Under the pieces are notes generated by a model that saw nothing but the letters and a program-made list of their open reading frames with translations, was not told where the DNA came from and ran no database searches. A DNA stretch of 64,000 nucleotides, taken from positions 1 through 64,000 of the forward strand of contig NZ_VORW01000003.1 of assembly GCF_007997215.1 (NCBI RefSeq), written 5' to 3'. Position numbers and translations under genes: made by a program. Positions 46,180-54,413 of the stretch are shown in pieces. Positions within the stretch are counted from its first letter, which is position 1; every line of letters starts with the position of its first letter. Origin of the DNA: Algoriphagus aquimarinus. Lineage in GTDB: Bacteria; Bacteroidota; Bacteroidia; Cytophagales; Cyclobacteriaceae.

Positions 46180-46567
46180 CTATAAATACTAATGTTTCCC
46201 GTGGGATTTTCTCTGCAGGTTTTAATTCCAAGAATGGACTTGACCGAATCTTGTGAATTAAAAAAGTAGAAAGATGAAGAATTAAAACCTTTGCGAGGGG
46301 AAACTCTTGAATTTGCTACTTAAGCAGGTTGATAATCAACGCATACTTTATTTCAAGTAAAAAGGATATCCGTGGACAGCGCCTTTATGGGTACAAAGGT
46401 GACTAGAAGATTCCGTATATCCTAATTCATTATAAATGCAATCCATTTTAATCGTGCTAAATGAAGAAAATAATTTTCCTTTAATTACTAAAATCGCTTA
46501 ATTTCTCATTTTAAAGCACTTGCAGGTAAGTCACATCTCAGGAAATAAATAGACGATTTTTTTTTAT
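46180..46567. other. intergenic region upstream of the desaturase
   Basis: About 390 bp with no credible gene. It should hold the desaturase promoter. The best candidate is CACCTTTG on the minus strand (46394-46401), one mismatch from TAnnTTTG, which would give a leader of about 220 nt, long like those of cold-shock mRNAs. A perfect 13-bp palindrome GTTGATAATCAAC lies at 46328-46340. Confidence 0.4.
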
Positions 46568-47914
46568 CTAGTTCAAACTCCAATTCACAATTCCATTAAC
46601 ATGGAACATCCCGACCTTATTATATTCCTGACCAGGTTTTAAATTCTGATTTCCAATTGCTTCTTTGTTCATGACCAACAATTGAAAATCAAGTTTTGAA
46701 ATTGCCTTGGGCGAATACTTCATCCCCAAATTGATTTGTCGGTAAGACGGCATGTTGTATTTATTCTCCGAAGGAGCATTCAAGGGTGGGAGCCAATGGA
46801 AGCCTACATGTGCAAAAGCCTTCAGATCGGTGTTTGGAATGGTGTATTCTGCAAAAGCCGTCACTGCGTCCAATAAGCTAAACCCTTCATTTCTTTCTCT
46901 AGGGATAAAGGTATACCAAGCCCCCTTCCCCCACTCTCTTGGACTTAGCCAAATTCCTTCTCCTCCAGTTTTGGTGTAATTCAGGTGAAGATTCCATGCT
47001 GCCTTTTTGAATCCAAATCGTGAAGAAACAACCCAGTTTCTATCTTCAGGGTTTTTATATTGAAAAGTCTGAACCTCATTTCCTCCATCGCCTAGGCCAG
47101 ATTGGAATCCCGCTTGCACTCCCCAAAGCCAAGTAATTCCTGATTGTTCATTCCGCCACTTTTTCTCAGCTTTTGCCCAAAGCGTAGTGGAAATATTCTG
47201 AACCAAAGTATTGGAGAAATGTATACTTAACCCATTCCAGACTTTTTCCACTTCAGCTATCCCTATCCAGTCACTTTCAGTATTCCCAGCATATTGAGAC
47301 CCTTCGCCATTTAGATCGCGACCAACAGGAAATACGCCAATACTCTCACCAACAGAAAGCCATTCACTTGTCCCACGCACACTCATCGCTCCGATTCCCC
47401 AAGCAGAAATTTTCCATTTATCTTTTGTCGAAAACCATACATTCGCACCTTCTATTCCTGTAGGAGAAAGTCTACCGTCCTGCCCATTAATCCAATCGGT
47501 ATTGATTGCCATACGACCAGCAGATATCCCCCAGTTAGTTTTGGAATAGGTTAAGGATAGATTTTCCAACTTCCCGAAAAAGCGATCTTCTTGGTTTAAC
47601 AAGTCAAACAACCCAACCTCATAGCGATTTCCATTATGGCTAACAGGATCAAGAGCTGTCAAATCTGAGCTCCATATATTCCCAAAAACACGATATCCCA
47701 CACGAAACTGTAGATTCTCAGCATAGGTTATTTTCGCGCCAAGATTTAAGCTTGTACCCAAAGCATAGTCATCCTTGAAATCACCTGAATAGCTGGTACT
47801 CATCCAAAACATTCTAAAATGAACATCCGGAGATACTTCAAGCTTTTTCTCAGGCTGCTGCGCGAAAGTTAGAAATGGGATAAAAACGAACAGTCCCAAT
47901 ACATATTTCATCAT
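46568..47914 (-). CDS. OprD-like outer membrane porin
   Basis: A 448-residue protein with a signal peptide (about 1-18, ending TFA) and a beta-barrel body. Segments such as GISAGRMAINTDWINGQDGRLSPTG and LGMKYSPKAISKLDFQLLVMN resemble OprD-family porins, which carry small solutes. The protein ends NGIVNWSLN. The start overlaps the upstream cytochrome gene's stop by 4 bp (ATGA), so it may supply a substrate of that enzyme or release a product. Specificity is unknown. Confidence 0.72.
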   Translation of the reverse strand: MMKYVLGLFVFIPFLTFAQQPEKKLEVSPDVHFRMFWMSTSYSGDFKDDYALGTSLNLGAKITYAENLQFRVGYRVFGNIWSSDLTALDPVSHNGNRYEVGLFDLLNQEDRFFGKLENLSLTYSKTNWGISAGRMAINTDWINGQDGRLSPTGIEGANVWFSTKDKWKISAWGIGAMSVRGTSEWLSVGESIGVFPVGRDLNGEGSQYAGNTESDWIGIAEVEKVWNGLSIHFSNTLVQNISTTLWAKAEKKWRNEQSGITWLWGVQAGFQSGLGDGGNEVQTFQYKNPEDRNWVVSSRFGFKKAAWNLHLNYTKTGGEGIWLSPREWGKGAWYTFIPRERNEGFSLLDAVTAFAEYTIPNTDLKAFAHVGFHWLPPLNAPSENKYNMPSYRQINLGMKYSPKAISKLDFQLLVMNKEAIGNQNLKPGQEYNKVGMFHVNGIVNWSLN

Positions 47915-48957
47915 TTTCTTGCAGCTTCTTTGATCACTTGAAACGGACCAAATTTATGTTGCTGCTCAGAGAATTCATCTGAATAAGGACCGAAAGGATG
48001 GTCCATAGGCTTTTTAGAAATATCAGGCCAGTCACTCGGGAAATCTCTCTTCGGCCTATCCAAACTATTGACATATGCGGCTACATCCCAAGCTTCCTCA
48101 TCCGAAAGGATTGGGTTTTCATACGTTGCGCCAAAGGGCATATTTACTTTTACGTATCCAGCAAATCTAGACATACGAAATAATCCAGCGCCTTGGTTAT
48201 AGCTATGCTCCCCCCAAAGTGGCGGATAAGTATAACCTGAACCATCGGCCTTCATTACTCCTTGCCCATCGATCATATGGCAAGTCACACATTGCCTTTC
48301 ATAAATAGTTTTTCCTTTGACAGGGTCTGCAGCTCTATCCAGCAAAGGCACTTCGTAAATCCCGGAACCTTTCGGTTCTTCACCTTTAGCCACGTCTTTT
48401 CCAAGCCAATTCATATAAGCCACTATGGCTATCATTTCCTTGCTATCGTTAGCCAATACCTCCCCATTCAAGCTTCGCTGGAAGCAGCCATTGATTCTCA
48501 ATTGTATATCTTCTGAATTTCCTGATCTACCTCGCACCTTTGGGTAGGTACTCTTGGCTGTGGAATAATTATTCCCTAAAGGAGCTGTCCCTGCCTGTAG
48601 ATGGCAGTTCTGACAATTTAATCCATTCGATATTTTACGCACCTTACCCTGGGGCCCAAGGTATTCAGACGTGTTGGCTATAAGTTCACGACCATATTTT
48701 ATCTCGTCAGCATTAGCTTCGGCATCTACTGAAGTCCAATCTGGAGCTTGCCACATGCCTACTGGATCCATCAAAGCTTTTGATTTAGGTGAATCTAGAG
48801 TTGCTGGCACAGCAGCTAATTGCATTTTTGGCGGCTCAAGACCTACATAATCAAAATACAAAAGCCCTGCAATTAAACCTACAAGAAGAAGCGCCGAGAC
48901 TAGAAGTCCCATGATAAGTGGGAAAAGTCGAAATAAAGATTTAGAAGTCTGATTCAT
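47911..48957 (-). CDS. dihaem cytochrome c, thiosulfate dehydrogenase (TsdA)-like
   Basis: A 348-residue protein with an uncleaved N-terminal membrane anchor (about 12-34) and two haem-binding motifs, CQNCH (about 115) and CVTCH (about 223). The segment INGCFQRSLNGE after the first haem resembles the region of TsdA that provides the unusual Cys haem ligand at the active site. TsdA oxidises two thiosulfates to tetrathionate, or the reverse, in the periplasm. Sulfur genes lie 2.3 kb away, which supports the call, but biochemical identity is inferred. It overlaps the porin gene by 4 bp, and a CRP-like palindrome lies upstream. Confidence 0.78.
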   Translation of the reverse strand: MNQTSKSLFRLFPLIMGLLVSALLLVGLIAGLLYFDYVGLEPPKMQLAAVPATLDSPKSKALMDPVGMWQAPDWTSVDAEANADEIKYGRELIANTSEYLGPQGKVRKISNGLNCQNCHLQAGTAPLGNNYSTAKSTYPKVRGRSGNSEDIQLRINGCFQRSLNGEVLANDSKEMIAIVAYMNWLGKDVAKGEEPKGSGIYEVPLLDRAADPVKGKTIYERQCVTCHMIDGQGVMKADGSGYTYPPLWGEHSYNQGAGLFRMSRFAGYVKVNMPFGATYENPILSDEEAWDVAAYVNSLDRPKRDFPSDWPDISKKPMDHPFGPYSDEFSEQQHKFGPFQVIKEAARK

Positions 48958-48975
48958 AATTACCTGATCAAGCTA

Positions 48976-49020
48976 CAAAAATGATCTAAATCTTCCTCGT
49001 AGCATGTGACGAAGATCACG
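48976..49020 (-). promoter_or_regulatory. CRP/FNR-type palindrome and weak -7 element upstream of the TsdA-like gene
   Basis: TGTGA-N6-TCACG (49005-49020) differs from the CRP consensus TGTGA-N6-TCACA at one position. Its centre is at 49012.5. A minus-strand CATTTTTG (48976-48983), one mismatch from TAnnTTTG, predicts a start near 48971, which puts the palindrome at about -41.5, the class II activator position. The -7 match is weak, so the geometry is suggestive only. Confidence 0.45.
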
Positions 49021-49056
49021 TTGACTGTTTAAAAAATATGATAGAAGAGTAAGGTA

Positions 49057-49773
49057 TCATTTGGCTTCTGCCAAAAAAACCTGCTTTCCGTCTACTATAC
49101 CCTGAACTATATAATGTCCTTCGTGTCTGTATAGATGAATATTCAATTCATCACCCATAACACATTCCGCTAGGTAATTAATCAAAAACGGAAGCGTATG
49201 ACAGCCGTTTTCACGAAGAATATTTTCCACCCAACGTACATAGCTGGTATTATTAACATGATTATTCAGATCTAGATCCGAATACCTCACTTTCAGTTTT
49301 TCGCTTTTCAGCAACTCCCCTTTAAGCCGAATCTTCTCAGGCTGCCAGGCTGGTTTTTCCTCAGGATCAAAAAGCTCAGGAGGAAGAGCATTTTCAGGTC
49401 TTAGTATTCTTTTGCTCTGCAAATTCATCAACACCCAAGAACTCATCGCCCGGGCAAGAATTTCACCGGTAGGATTTGTGACTAAAAACTCCCGAAAAGC
49501 AAACAGCTTGTCTACTCCTCTACCAGCGGTATAGACCTTGATAGAATCTCCCCAAGAAGGCAAATTCTCACAGATAATGTCAATCCGAGCCAGAATCCAT
49601 GACAGATATTGCTCTTGTAGATTCCTTCCAAAATCAGCTGAATCAGCATGACGCCAAGCTATTTCCTGAAATAAATTAGACAATGCTGTCAAACTCAACT
49701 TCCCATCTGGATCGACCTGATAGGAGCGGACTTCAAAATCTTTTTCAAACTGAAAGGAAACCTTAGAACTCAT
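49057..49773 (-). CDS. acyl-ACP thioesterase
   Basis: A 238-residue double hot-dog thioesterase of the FatA/acyl-ACP thioesterase family. The second hot-dog half has VRYSDLDLNNHVNNTSYVRW, with the conserved Asn-His active-site pattern; the N-terminal half has FQEIAWRHADSADFG and LSWILARIDI. It releases fatty acids from acyl-carrier protein in the cytoplasm. The start overlaps the MFS gene stop by 4 bp, so a transporter and a thioesterase are cotranscribed; a shared function is not evident. Confidence 0.88.
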   Translation of the reverse strand: MSSKVSFQFEKDFEVRSYQVDPDGKLSLTALSNLFQEIAWRHADSADFGRNLQEQYLSWILARIDIICENLPSWGDSIKVYTAGRGVDKLFAFREFLVTNPTGEILARAMSSWVLMNLQSKRILRPENALPPELFDPEEKPAWQPEKIRLKGELLKSEKLKVRYSDLDLNNHVNNTSYVRWVENILRENGCHTLPFLINYLAECVMGDELNIHLYRHEGHYIVQGIVDGKQVFLAEAK

Positions 49774-50945
49774 TTAGCGCGGTTTGGTGAAGGCTTAATT
49801 GGAATAAGAAAAACAGCTTTTCTTATGCTTGACAGAACGGTAATTCCCAATCCCGCTACTGCTATAAGCGCAAAAGAGAATTTTAAATTAAATAATTCTG
49901 CAATAAATCCAATCATAGGGGGCCCTAGCAAAAAGCCAAAGAATGAAATAGTAGAAACCAAGGCCAGTGCAACGCTTGGCGTATACAATTTAGATCGTCC
50001 AGCAATGCTATAGGAAAGTGGAATAATCGAGGCTACCCCAAGTCCTACCAATAAGAAACCTAACGTAGAGGTAACGAGAGTCGGGAATAGCACAGCTAAA
50101 CTCAAACCTAGAAAAATCAACACCCCACTGACTTGAATCACCTCCACCTTGGTATATCGAGCCGCTACTTTATCCGTAATGAATCTACCCGAAGCCATCG
50201 CTCCCATAAAGGCAACGTAACCCAAAGCAATTAAGGAAGGATCTGACTGGACAACTTTTTTAAAATAAACACCTGACCAATCAAACATACAGCCTTCGGC
50301 CATCATGCCTAGAAAAGCAATCAGACTAATCCTTAGCAAAAGCGCATCTGGTTTTTTTATCACCAATCCGCCTCCACCTTCTGACACTTTCTTGTCCTTG
50401 ATAATATAGCGTTGGGCAGAAAGGATAATGAGAACCGAAATAACCATCACCACAGCATAATGCTGTGCCGGTGAAAAGCCAATATAAATCATCAATGCCC
50501 CCAATCCAGCACCTGTAAAACCCGCTAAACTCCATAAGCCATGGAATGAAGCCAGGATACTTTTCCCCATCTCATCTTCCAATCCCAAAGCTTGAGTATT
50601 GAGCGATATATTCATCACATTCCCAAGCATTCCATACAGAATGAGCACAGGTATCAAAAACCAAGTAGTAGGTGCTAATCCAATTAATGGCAAGGTCATC
50701 GCGTAGGCAAAACTGCCAAACATAACTACTGAACGGCTTCCAAACCGATGAACTGCCCAGCCTGCGATCGGCAAGCCTATGACAGAACCAAGTGGCAAAA
50801 ACAGTAATAAGGTACCCAACTGACCTTCTGAGAGATCGAATTTGGACTGTATATCCGGAATCCTTGCCGCCCATGAGGCGAAGCAAAGACCGACGAAAAA
50901 GAAAAATGCCCCTAGGGCAACTCGTCTTTTAGAAAGTGTGTTCAT
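49770..50945 (-). CDS. MFS transporter
   Basis: A 391-residue major facilitator permease with about 12 membrane segments. The N terminus (GAFFFFVGLCFASWAARIPD) and GLPIAGWAVHRFGSRSVVM (motif A region between segments 2 and 3) resemble the FucP/YbjJ-like branch of Bacteroidota and proteobacterial MFS proteins. Substrate unknown. It overlaps the thioesterase by 4 bp and has a -7 element at 50971-50978. Confidence 0.86.
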   Translation of the reverse strand: MNTLSKRRVALGAFFFFVGLCFASWAARIPDIQSKFDLSEGQLGTLLLFLPLGSVIGLPIAGWAVHRFGSRSVVMFGSFAYAMTLPLIGLAPTTWFLIPVLILYGMLGNVMNISLNTQALGLEDEMGKSILASFHGLWSLAGFTGAGLGALMIYIGFSPAQHYAVVMVISVLIILSAQRYIIKDKKVSEGGGGLVIKKPDALLLRISLIAFLGMMAEGCMFDWSGVYFKKVVQSDPSLIALGYVAFMGAMASGRFITDKVAARYTKVEVIQVSGVLIFLGLSLAVLFPTLVTSTLGFLLVGLGVASIIPLSYSIAGRSKLYTPSVALALVSTISFFGFLLGPPMIGFIAELFNLKFSFALIAVAGLGITVLSSIRKAVFLIPIKPSPNRAK

Positions 50946-50970
50946 GTAAATAGGTGGTTTAGGAGGCTCA

Positions 50971-50978
50971 CAAAAGTA
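50971..50978 (-). promoter_or_regulatory. -7 element for the MFS-thioesterase operon
   Basis: TACTTTTG on the minus strand matches TAnnTTTG, 26 bp upstream of the MFS start, giving a leader of about 20 nt. A standard-spaced -33 TTG was not found. Confidence 0.45.
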
Positions 50979-51066
50979 GGCAATAGTAGTCCAAAAACCT
51001 GCCTCTTTCAGAACATTACCTTGATAAACCAGTTACCTTAGTCTTACTCACTTTATCAAAAATCCC

Positions 51067-51147
51067 ATGGAATTGGTCATAGCAGGAGCCGTAATCGTTG
51101 CCGCCATATTTATTGTGCGCTTTATCATCAAAAAAGTTTTTGACTAA
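51067..51147 (+). CDS. candidate 26-residue single-span membrane peptide
   Basis: The frame from the ATG at 51067 encodes 26 residues: an acidic first turn, a hydrophobic stretch of about 16 residues (AGAVIVAAIFIVRFII) and a basic end (KKVF). This is the usual layout of small membrane proteins that insert with the C terminus inside. It ends just before a hairpin, and no other gene occupies the 260 bp between the MFS start and the YeeE stop. Coding status is unproven; chance ORFs of this size are common. Confidence 0.35.
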   Translation: MELVIAGAVIVAAIFIVRFIIKKVFD

Positions 51148-51149
51148 AA

Positions 51150-51179
51150 AAAGCCACTTTCTTACAGGAAAGTGGCTTT
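51150..51179 (-). terminator. intrinsic terminator of the sulfur gene run
   Basis: A perfect 12-bp stem AAAGCCACTTTC/GAAAGTGGCTTT with a 6-nt loop. On the minus strand it is followed by a T run (the A run at 51146-51152). It is 29 bp after the DUF6691 gene stop; the plus side lacks T residues. Confidence 0.82.
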
Positions 51180-51207
51180 CAAAATTGAATTTTTAACTTT
51201 TAGTCTA

Positions 51208-51693
51208 TCAATTCGGTAGTTTATCGGAAAATTTACCATACACCCAGGTTCCTGCAATAGCAGAAAGTAATGTTACGATCACTATTGTAAACCCAGATCC
51301 GATCTGCGCAAATAGCGGCCCCGGACAGGCTCCAGTTATTGCCCAACCTAAGCCAAAGACAAATCCTCCGATGATCTGTCCCTTACGGAATTCTTTTTTA
51401 GGAATATTGATTTCCTCTCCTGCAATTGATTTGATTTTCAATCGCTTGATCAATTGAATGGAAATGATACCGGTGACAATCGCCGAACCTATTACTCCAT
51501 ACATGTGAAAAGAGTCCATTCGAAACATTTCCTGAATTCTAAACCAAGAAATAATCTCAGCCTTCACAAACACTATCCCGAACAAAACACCTATTACCAG
51601 GTATTTTAACAATGCCAAACCTTTCTCCCCAGACTCCTGAGAATTGGGCGCATCACAAACTGCTTCCTTCATATTTTTATCTGCTACTAACAT
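51208..51693 (-). CDS. YeeE/YedE-type transporter, DUF6691 half
   Basis: A 161-residue inner-membrane protein with about four membrane segments. The signature GFVFGLGWAITGACPGPLFAQIGSG contains the conserved Cys of YeeE/YedE thiosulfate transporters, proposed to pass sulfur species by Cys-relay. It pairs with the adjacent 193-residue half, 12 bp upstream, as in two-gene YeeE systems of Bacteroidota. Thiosulfate or sulfide uptake/export is inferred from the family. Confidence 0.88.
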   Translation of the reverse strand: MLVADKNMKEAVCDAPNSQESGEKGLALLKYLVIGVLFGIVFVKAEIISWFRIQEMFRMDSFHMYGVIGSAIVTGIISIQLIKRLKIKSIAGEEINIPKKEFRKGQIIGGFVFGLGWAITGACPGPLFAQIGSGFTIVIVTLLSAIAGTWVYGKFSDKLPN

Positions 51694-51705
51694 TTCTATA
51701 ATCGA

Positions 51706-52287
51706 TTAAAATCCTGCCAATTTCATTAAAGGGCCTAAAAAGACCTGCGTCATCAGAAAGCCACCTGCCATAAAGAAAATGGTTGCTACTAGTGATGGCC
51801 ATTGCAGAGCACTGATCCCCATTATAGCATGTCCAGAGGTACATCCTCCAGCGTAGCGCGTTCCAAAGCCGACTAGGAATCCTCCCAAAACAAAGAATAG
51901 CAATCCTTTTGCAGTGAATATGTTTTCCCATGAGAAAATATCCGAAGGCATCAGGCCTGAGAAATCAGTAATTCCTAAAGCCGCTAAATCAGTTTGAGTT
52001 TGTGCGGCAATCAAAATTTCATTTGGATTAGAGATAAAAGAGGTAGCTATAAAGCCTCCAGTCATAACGCCAAGCACAAATACCAAATTCCACATTTCCT
52101 TTCTCCAATTATATTGGAAAAAAGGAATTTTAGCGGGTATACACATCGCACATACATGTCTCAGGGAAGATGAGATTCCAAAGCTTTTATTTCCCAAGAT
52201 CAGTAAGGCGGGAACTGTAAGGCCTATCATTGGCCCTGCCACGTACCAAGGCCAAGGCTGGCTAAGCCAGTCAATAAATTGATTCAT
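51706..52287 (-). CDS. YeeE/YedE-type transporter, second half
   Basis: A 193-residue inner-membrane protein starting at the ATG at 52287 ([19 protein letters not shown]). The signature [20 protein letters not shown] carries the invariant Cys of YeeE/YedE family permeases. A Cys pair CAMCIP lies near residue 45. With the DUF6691 half it would form a sulfur-compound channel. A perfect 10-bp inverted repeat (52312-52336) precedes the start. Confidence 0.9.
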   Translation of the reverse strand: MNQFIDWLSQPWPWYVAGPMIGLTVPALLILGNKSFGISSSLRHVCAMCIPAKIPFFQYNWRKEMWNLVFVLGVMTGGFIATSFISNPNEILIAAQTQTDLAALGITDFSGLMPSDIFSWENIFTAKGLLFFVLGGFLVGFGTRYAGGCTSGHAIMGISALQWPSLVATIFFMAGGFLMTQVFLGPLMKLAGF

Positions 52288-52311
52288 TTGAATATTAATT
52301 GGGTGATATAA

Positions 52312-52336
52312 TTTCAAGCTGTTAATCAGCTTGAAA
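52312..52336. promoter_or_regulatory. perfect 10-bp inverted repeat upstream of the YeeE gene
   Basis: TTTCAAGCTG (52312-52321) and CAGCTTGAAA (52327-52336) flank TTAAT, 25 bp upstream of the YeeE ATG. There is no T tail on either strand, so it is more like an operator or mRNA hairpin than a terminator. The regulator is not encoded nearby. Confidence 0.45.
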
Positions 52337-52417
52337 GTTAAATTAAGTGGCCTGTGAGGACACAGACCACGGTTTTATAATTTTGACTCTTTAATCTTAA
52401 TACTAGCTACTTGCCAC

Positions 52418-53839
52418 TTACAGTAACGTTGTTGGGCAGACAAATTCTGAAATTTCAAATTCTCCAGATTCCTTAAGCTCTTTGAACCCACCTTTGACAT
52501 CAATAAGGTTATCATAACCTCTGGCTCTAAGGATGGAATTGAAAATCATAGATCGGTAACCACCTGCACAATGCACGTAGTAGGTTTTATCCTTGTCTAT
52601 CTTCAGCATGCTTTCGTTGATGTAATCAAGGGGTGCATTTTCTGCATCAAGTACATGTTCCGATTGGAATTCTGAAGTTTTCCTCACATCCAGAATATTA
52701 ATGTTTTCATTTTCTTTCTTGATGTCTGCAAGTTCTGAAGCAGATATTGAAGTGATTTGATCTATTTCTTCGCCTGACTTTTTCCAAGCTTCAAATCCAC
52801 CATTCAAGTAGCCAATAGCATGATCGTAACCTACTCTAGCTAATCTAGTCACCACTTCCTCTTCTCTTCCTTCATCTGTTACGACCAAAATTTGCTGCTT
52901 CAAGTCTGGAATCATAGCTCCTACCCATACTGCAAAACTCCCATCAATTCCTATGTTAATTGAGTTGGGAACAAAGCCTTTGTTGAAAACCTGAGGGTCT
53001 CTAGTATCCAATATCAAAGCACCTGTATCATTTGCTACCGCTTCAAATTCTTTCGGCATCAATGGCTTCACTCCTCTTTCCAACACATCATCAATGCTAT
53101 CATATCCTTCGATATTCATCATGACATTTTGAGGGAAATAAGCTGGCGGAGGAGTTAAGCCAGTAATCAATTGCTTAGTAAACTCTTCCTTAGTCATCTC
53201 TTGAAGAGCATAGTTCGTTTTCTTTTGGTTGCCCAGAGAATCTGAAGTCTCCTTACTCATGTTTTTACCACATGCAGATCCTGCGCCGTGAGCAGGATAG
53301 ACAATCAAATCGTCCTCAAGCGGCATGATTTTATTGTGAAGCGAATCATAAAGATGTCCTGCAAGTATATCCTGCGTCAAATCTGCGATGACTTTCTGCG
53401 CCAAATCAGGTCTTCCTACGTCACCTATAAACAAGGTATCGCCTGTGAAGATCGCTTCCGCTTTTCCTTCCTCATTGAAAAGTAAGTAGCAAGAACTCTC
53501 CATGGTGTGACCTGGAGTGTGAATCAACTTGATTTTGGCCTTGCCGATCTGAAACTCCTCTCCGTCTTGAGCGATGTGGGCATCAAACCCTAACTTCATA
53601 TCCGTTGGGCCATAGACTATCTGAGCGCCTGCTTTCTTAGCCAAATCAATATGCCCAGACACAAAGTCTGCATGAAAGTGAGTTTCAAATACATACTTTA
53701 TTTTAGCATTTCTCCGATTGGCTTTCTCAATGTAAGGCTGTACTTCTCTCAAAGGATCGATTACCGCAGCTTCTCCATCTGACTCAATATAATAAGCTCC
53801 TTGGGCTAAACATCCTGTATATATCTGTTCGATTTTCAT
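52418..53839 (-). CDS. MBL-fold hydrolase/persulfide dioxygenase fused to two rhodanese domains
   Basis: A 473-residue cytoplasmic protein. The N-terminal metallo-beta-lactamase domain (about 1-215) has THFHADFVSGH, HTPGHTMESS and FTGDTLFIGDVGRPDL, the ETHE1-type persulfide dioxygenase pattern. Two rhodanese domains follow: the first (about 265-365) has no active-site Cys (VVTDEGREE in its place), while the second (about 375-465) has the loop YVHCAGGYRSMIF with catalytic Cys. It likely oxidises and transfers persulfide sulfur in sulfide detoxification. It lies upstream of the two YeeE genes and downstream of thioredoxin, all on one strand. Confidence 0.92.
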   Translation of the reverse strand: MKIEQIYTGCLAQGAYYIESDGEAAVIDPLREVQPYIEKANRRNAKIKYVFETHFHADFVSGHIDLAKKAGAQIVYGPTDMKLGFDAHIAQDGEEFQIGKAKIKLIHTPGHTMESSCYLLFNEEGKAEAIFTGDTLFIGDVGRPDLAQKVIADLTQDILAGHLYDSLHNKIMPLEDDLIVYPAHGAGSACGKNMSKETSDSLGNQKKTNYALQEMTKEEFTKQLITGLTPPPAYFPQNVMMNIEGYDSIDDVLERGVKPLMPKEFEAVANDTGALILDTRDPQVFNKGFVPNSINIGIDGSFAVWVGAMIPDLKQQILVVTDEGREEEVVTRLARVGYDHAIGYLNGGFEAWKKSGEEIDQITSISASELADIKKENENINILDVRKTSEFQSEHVLDAENAPLDYINESMLKIDKDKTYYVHCAGGYRSMIFNSILRARGYDNLIDVKGGFKELKESGEFEISEFVCPTTLL

Positions 53840-53873
53840 ATCAATCTTGTCTTATTTGCTATTAACCTGTCCA

Positions 53874-53881
53874 CAAAAGTA
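53874..53881 (-). promoter_or_regulatory. -7 element for the MBL-rhodanese gene
   Basis: TACTTTTG on the minus strand matches TAnnTTTG, 35 bp before the start codon, giving a leader of about 27 nt. A standard-spaced -33 TTG is not seen. Confidence 0.45.
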
Positions 53882-53930
53882 GGGGTTTGAGTTTTGGCCC
53901 TGAATGACTTTTGTCACAGAAGGCTCATCC

Positions 53931-54245
53931 TTACTCTATAATATTAGATTTTATTGTTTTGACCAACTGATGAGCTGGAACGACTCCAGACTCTCTCCAG
54001 AGGATTTTACCTTTTTGGAACAGTATCAATGTAGGTACTCCACGAACTTGAAACTTACTTGCGGCCAACTGATTTTTGTCCACATCTACTTTCAATATCC
54101 GAACTTTATCTCCCATTTGTTTGGCAGTATCCTCCAAAATGGGTTGCATCATTTTACATGGACCGCACCAAGTGGCAAAGAAATCCACCAATACCGCTTG
54201 ATCTCCATCTATTAGTTCTTGGAATGTTTTAGCTTTTGCACTCAT
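53931..54245 (-). CDS. thioredoxin
   Basis: A 104-residue thioredoxin. The redox motif is WCGPC (FFATWCGPCKMM) and the cis-Pro lies in VRGVPTLILF. No signal peptide is present, so it acts in the cytoplasm. It precedes the MBL-rhodanese gene and may reduce persulfide or disulfide products of the sulfur genes. The neighbour has its own -7 element, so they may be separately transcribed. Confidence 0.95.
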   Translation of the reverse strand: MSAKAKTFQELIDGDQAVLVDFFATWCGPCKMMQPILEDTAKQMGDKVRILKVDVDKNQLAASKFQVRGVPTLILFQKGKILWRESGVVPAHQLVKTIKSNIIE

Positions 54246-54267
54246 AGTTTCTGTGTTTTCGTCACAA

Positions 54268-54275
54268 CAAAAGTA
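54268..54275 (-). promoter_or_regulatory. -7 element for the thioredoxin gene
   Basis: TACTTTTG on the minus strand, the same octamer as upstream of the MBL-rhodanese and MFS genes, 23 bp before the ATG; predicted leader about 16 nt. Confidence 0.45.
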
Positions 54276-54413
54276 AAAGCTAAATCAGTTCAGGTTAGTA
54301 ATTATTATCACATAGGAATGGACAGGTATAACAGCAAGAGTTTTAAAATACCTAAAATCACCCTAATTGGTATTTATTTTTTTTATTTTCGCCTGTCAAA
54401 TTCCACTTACTAA

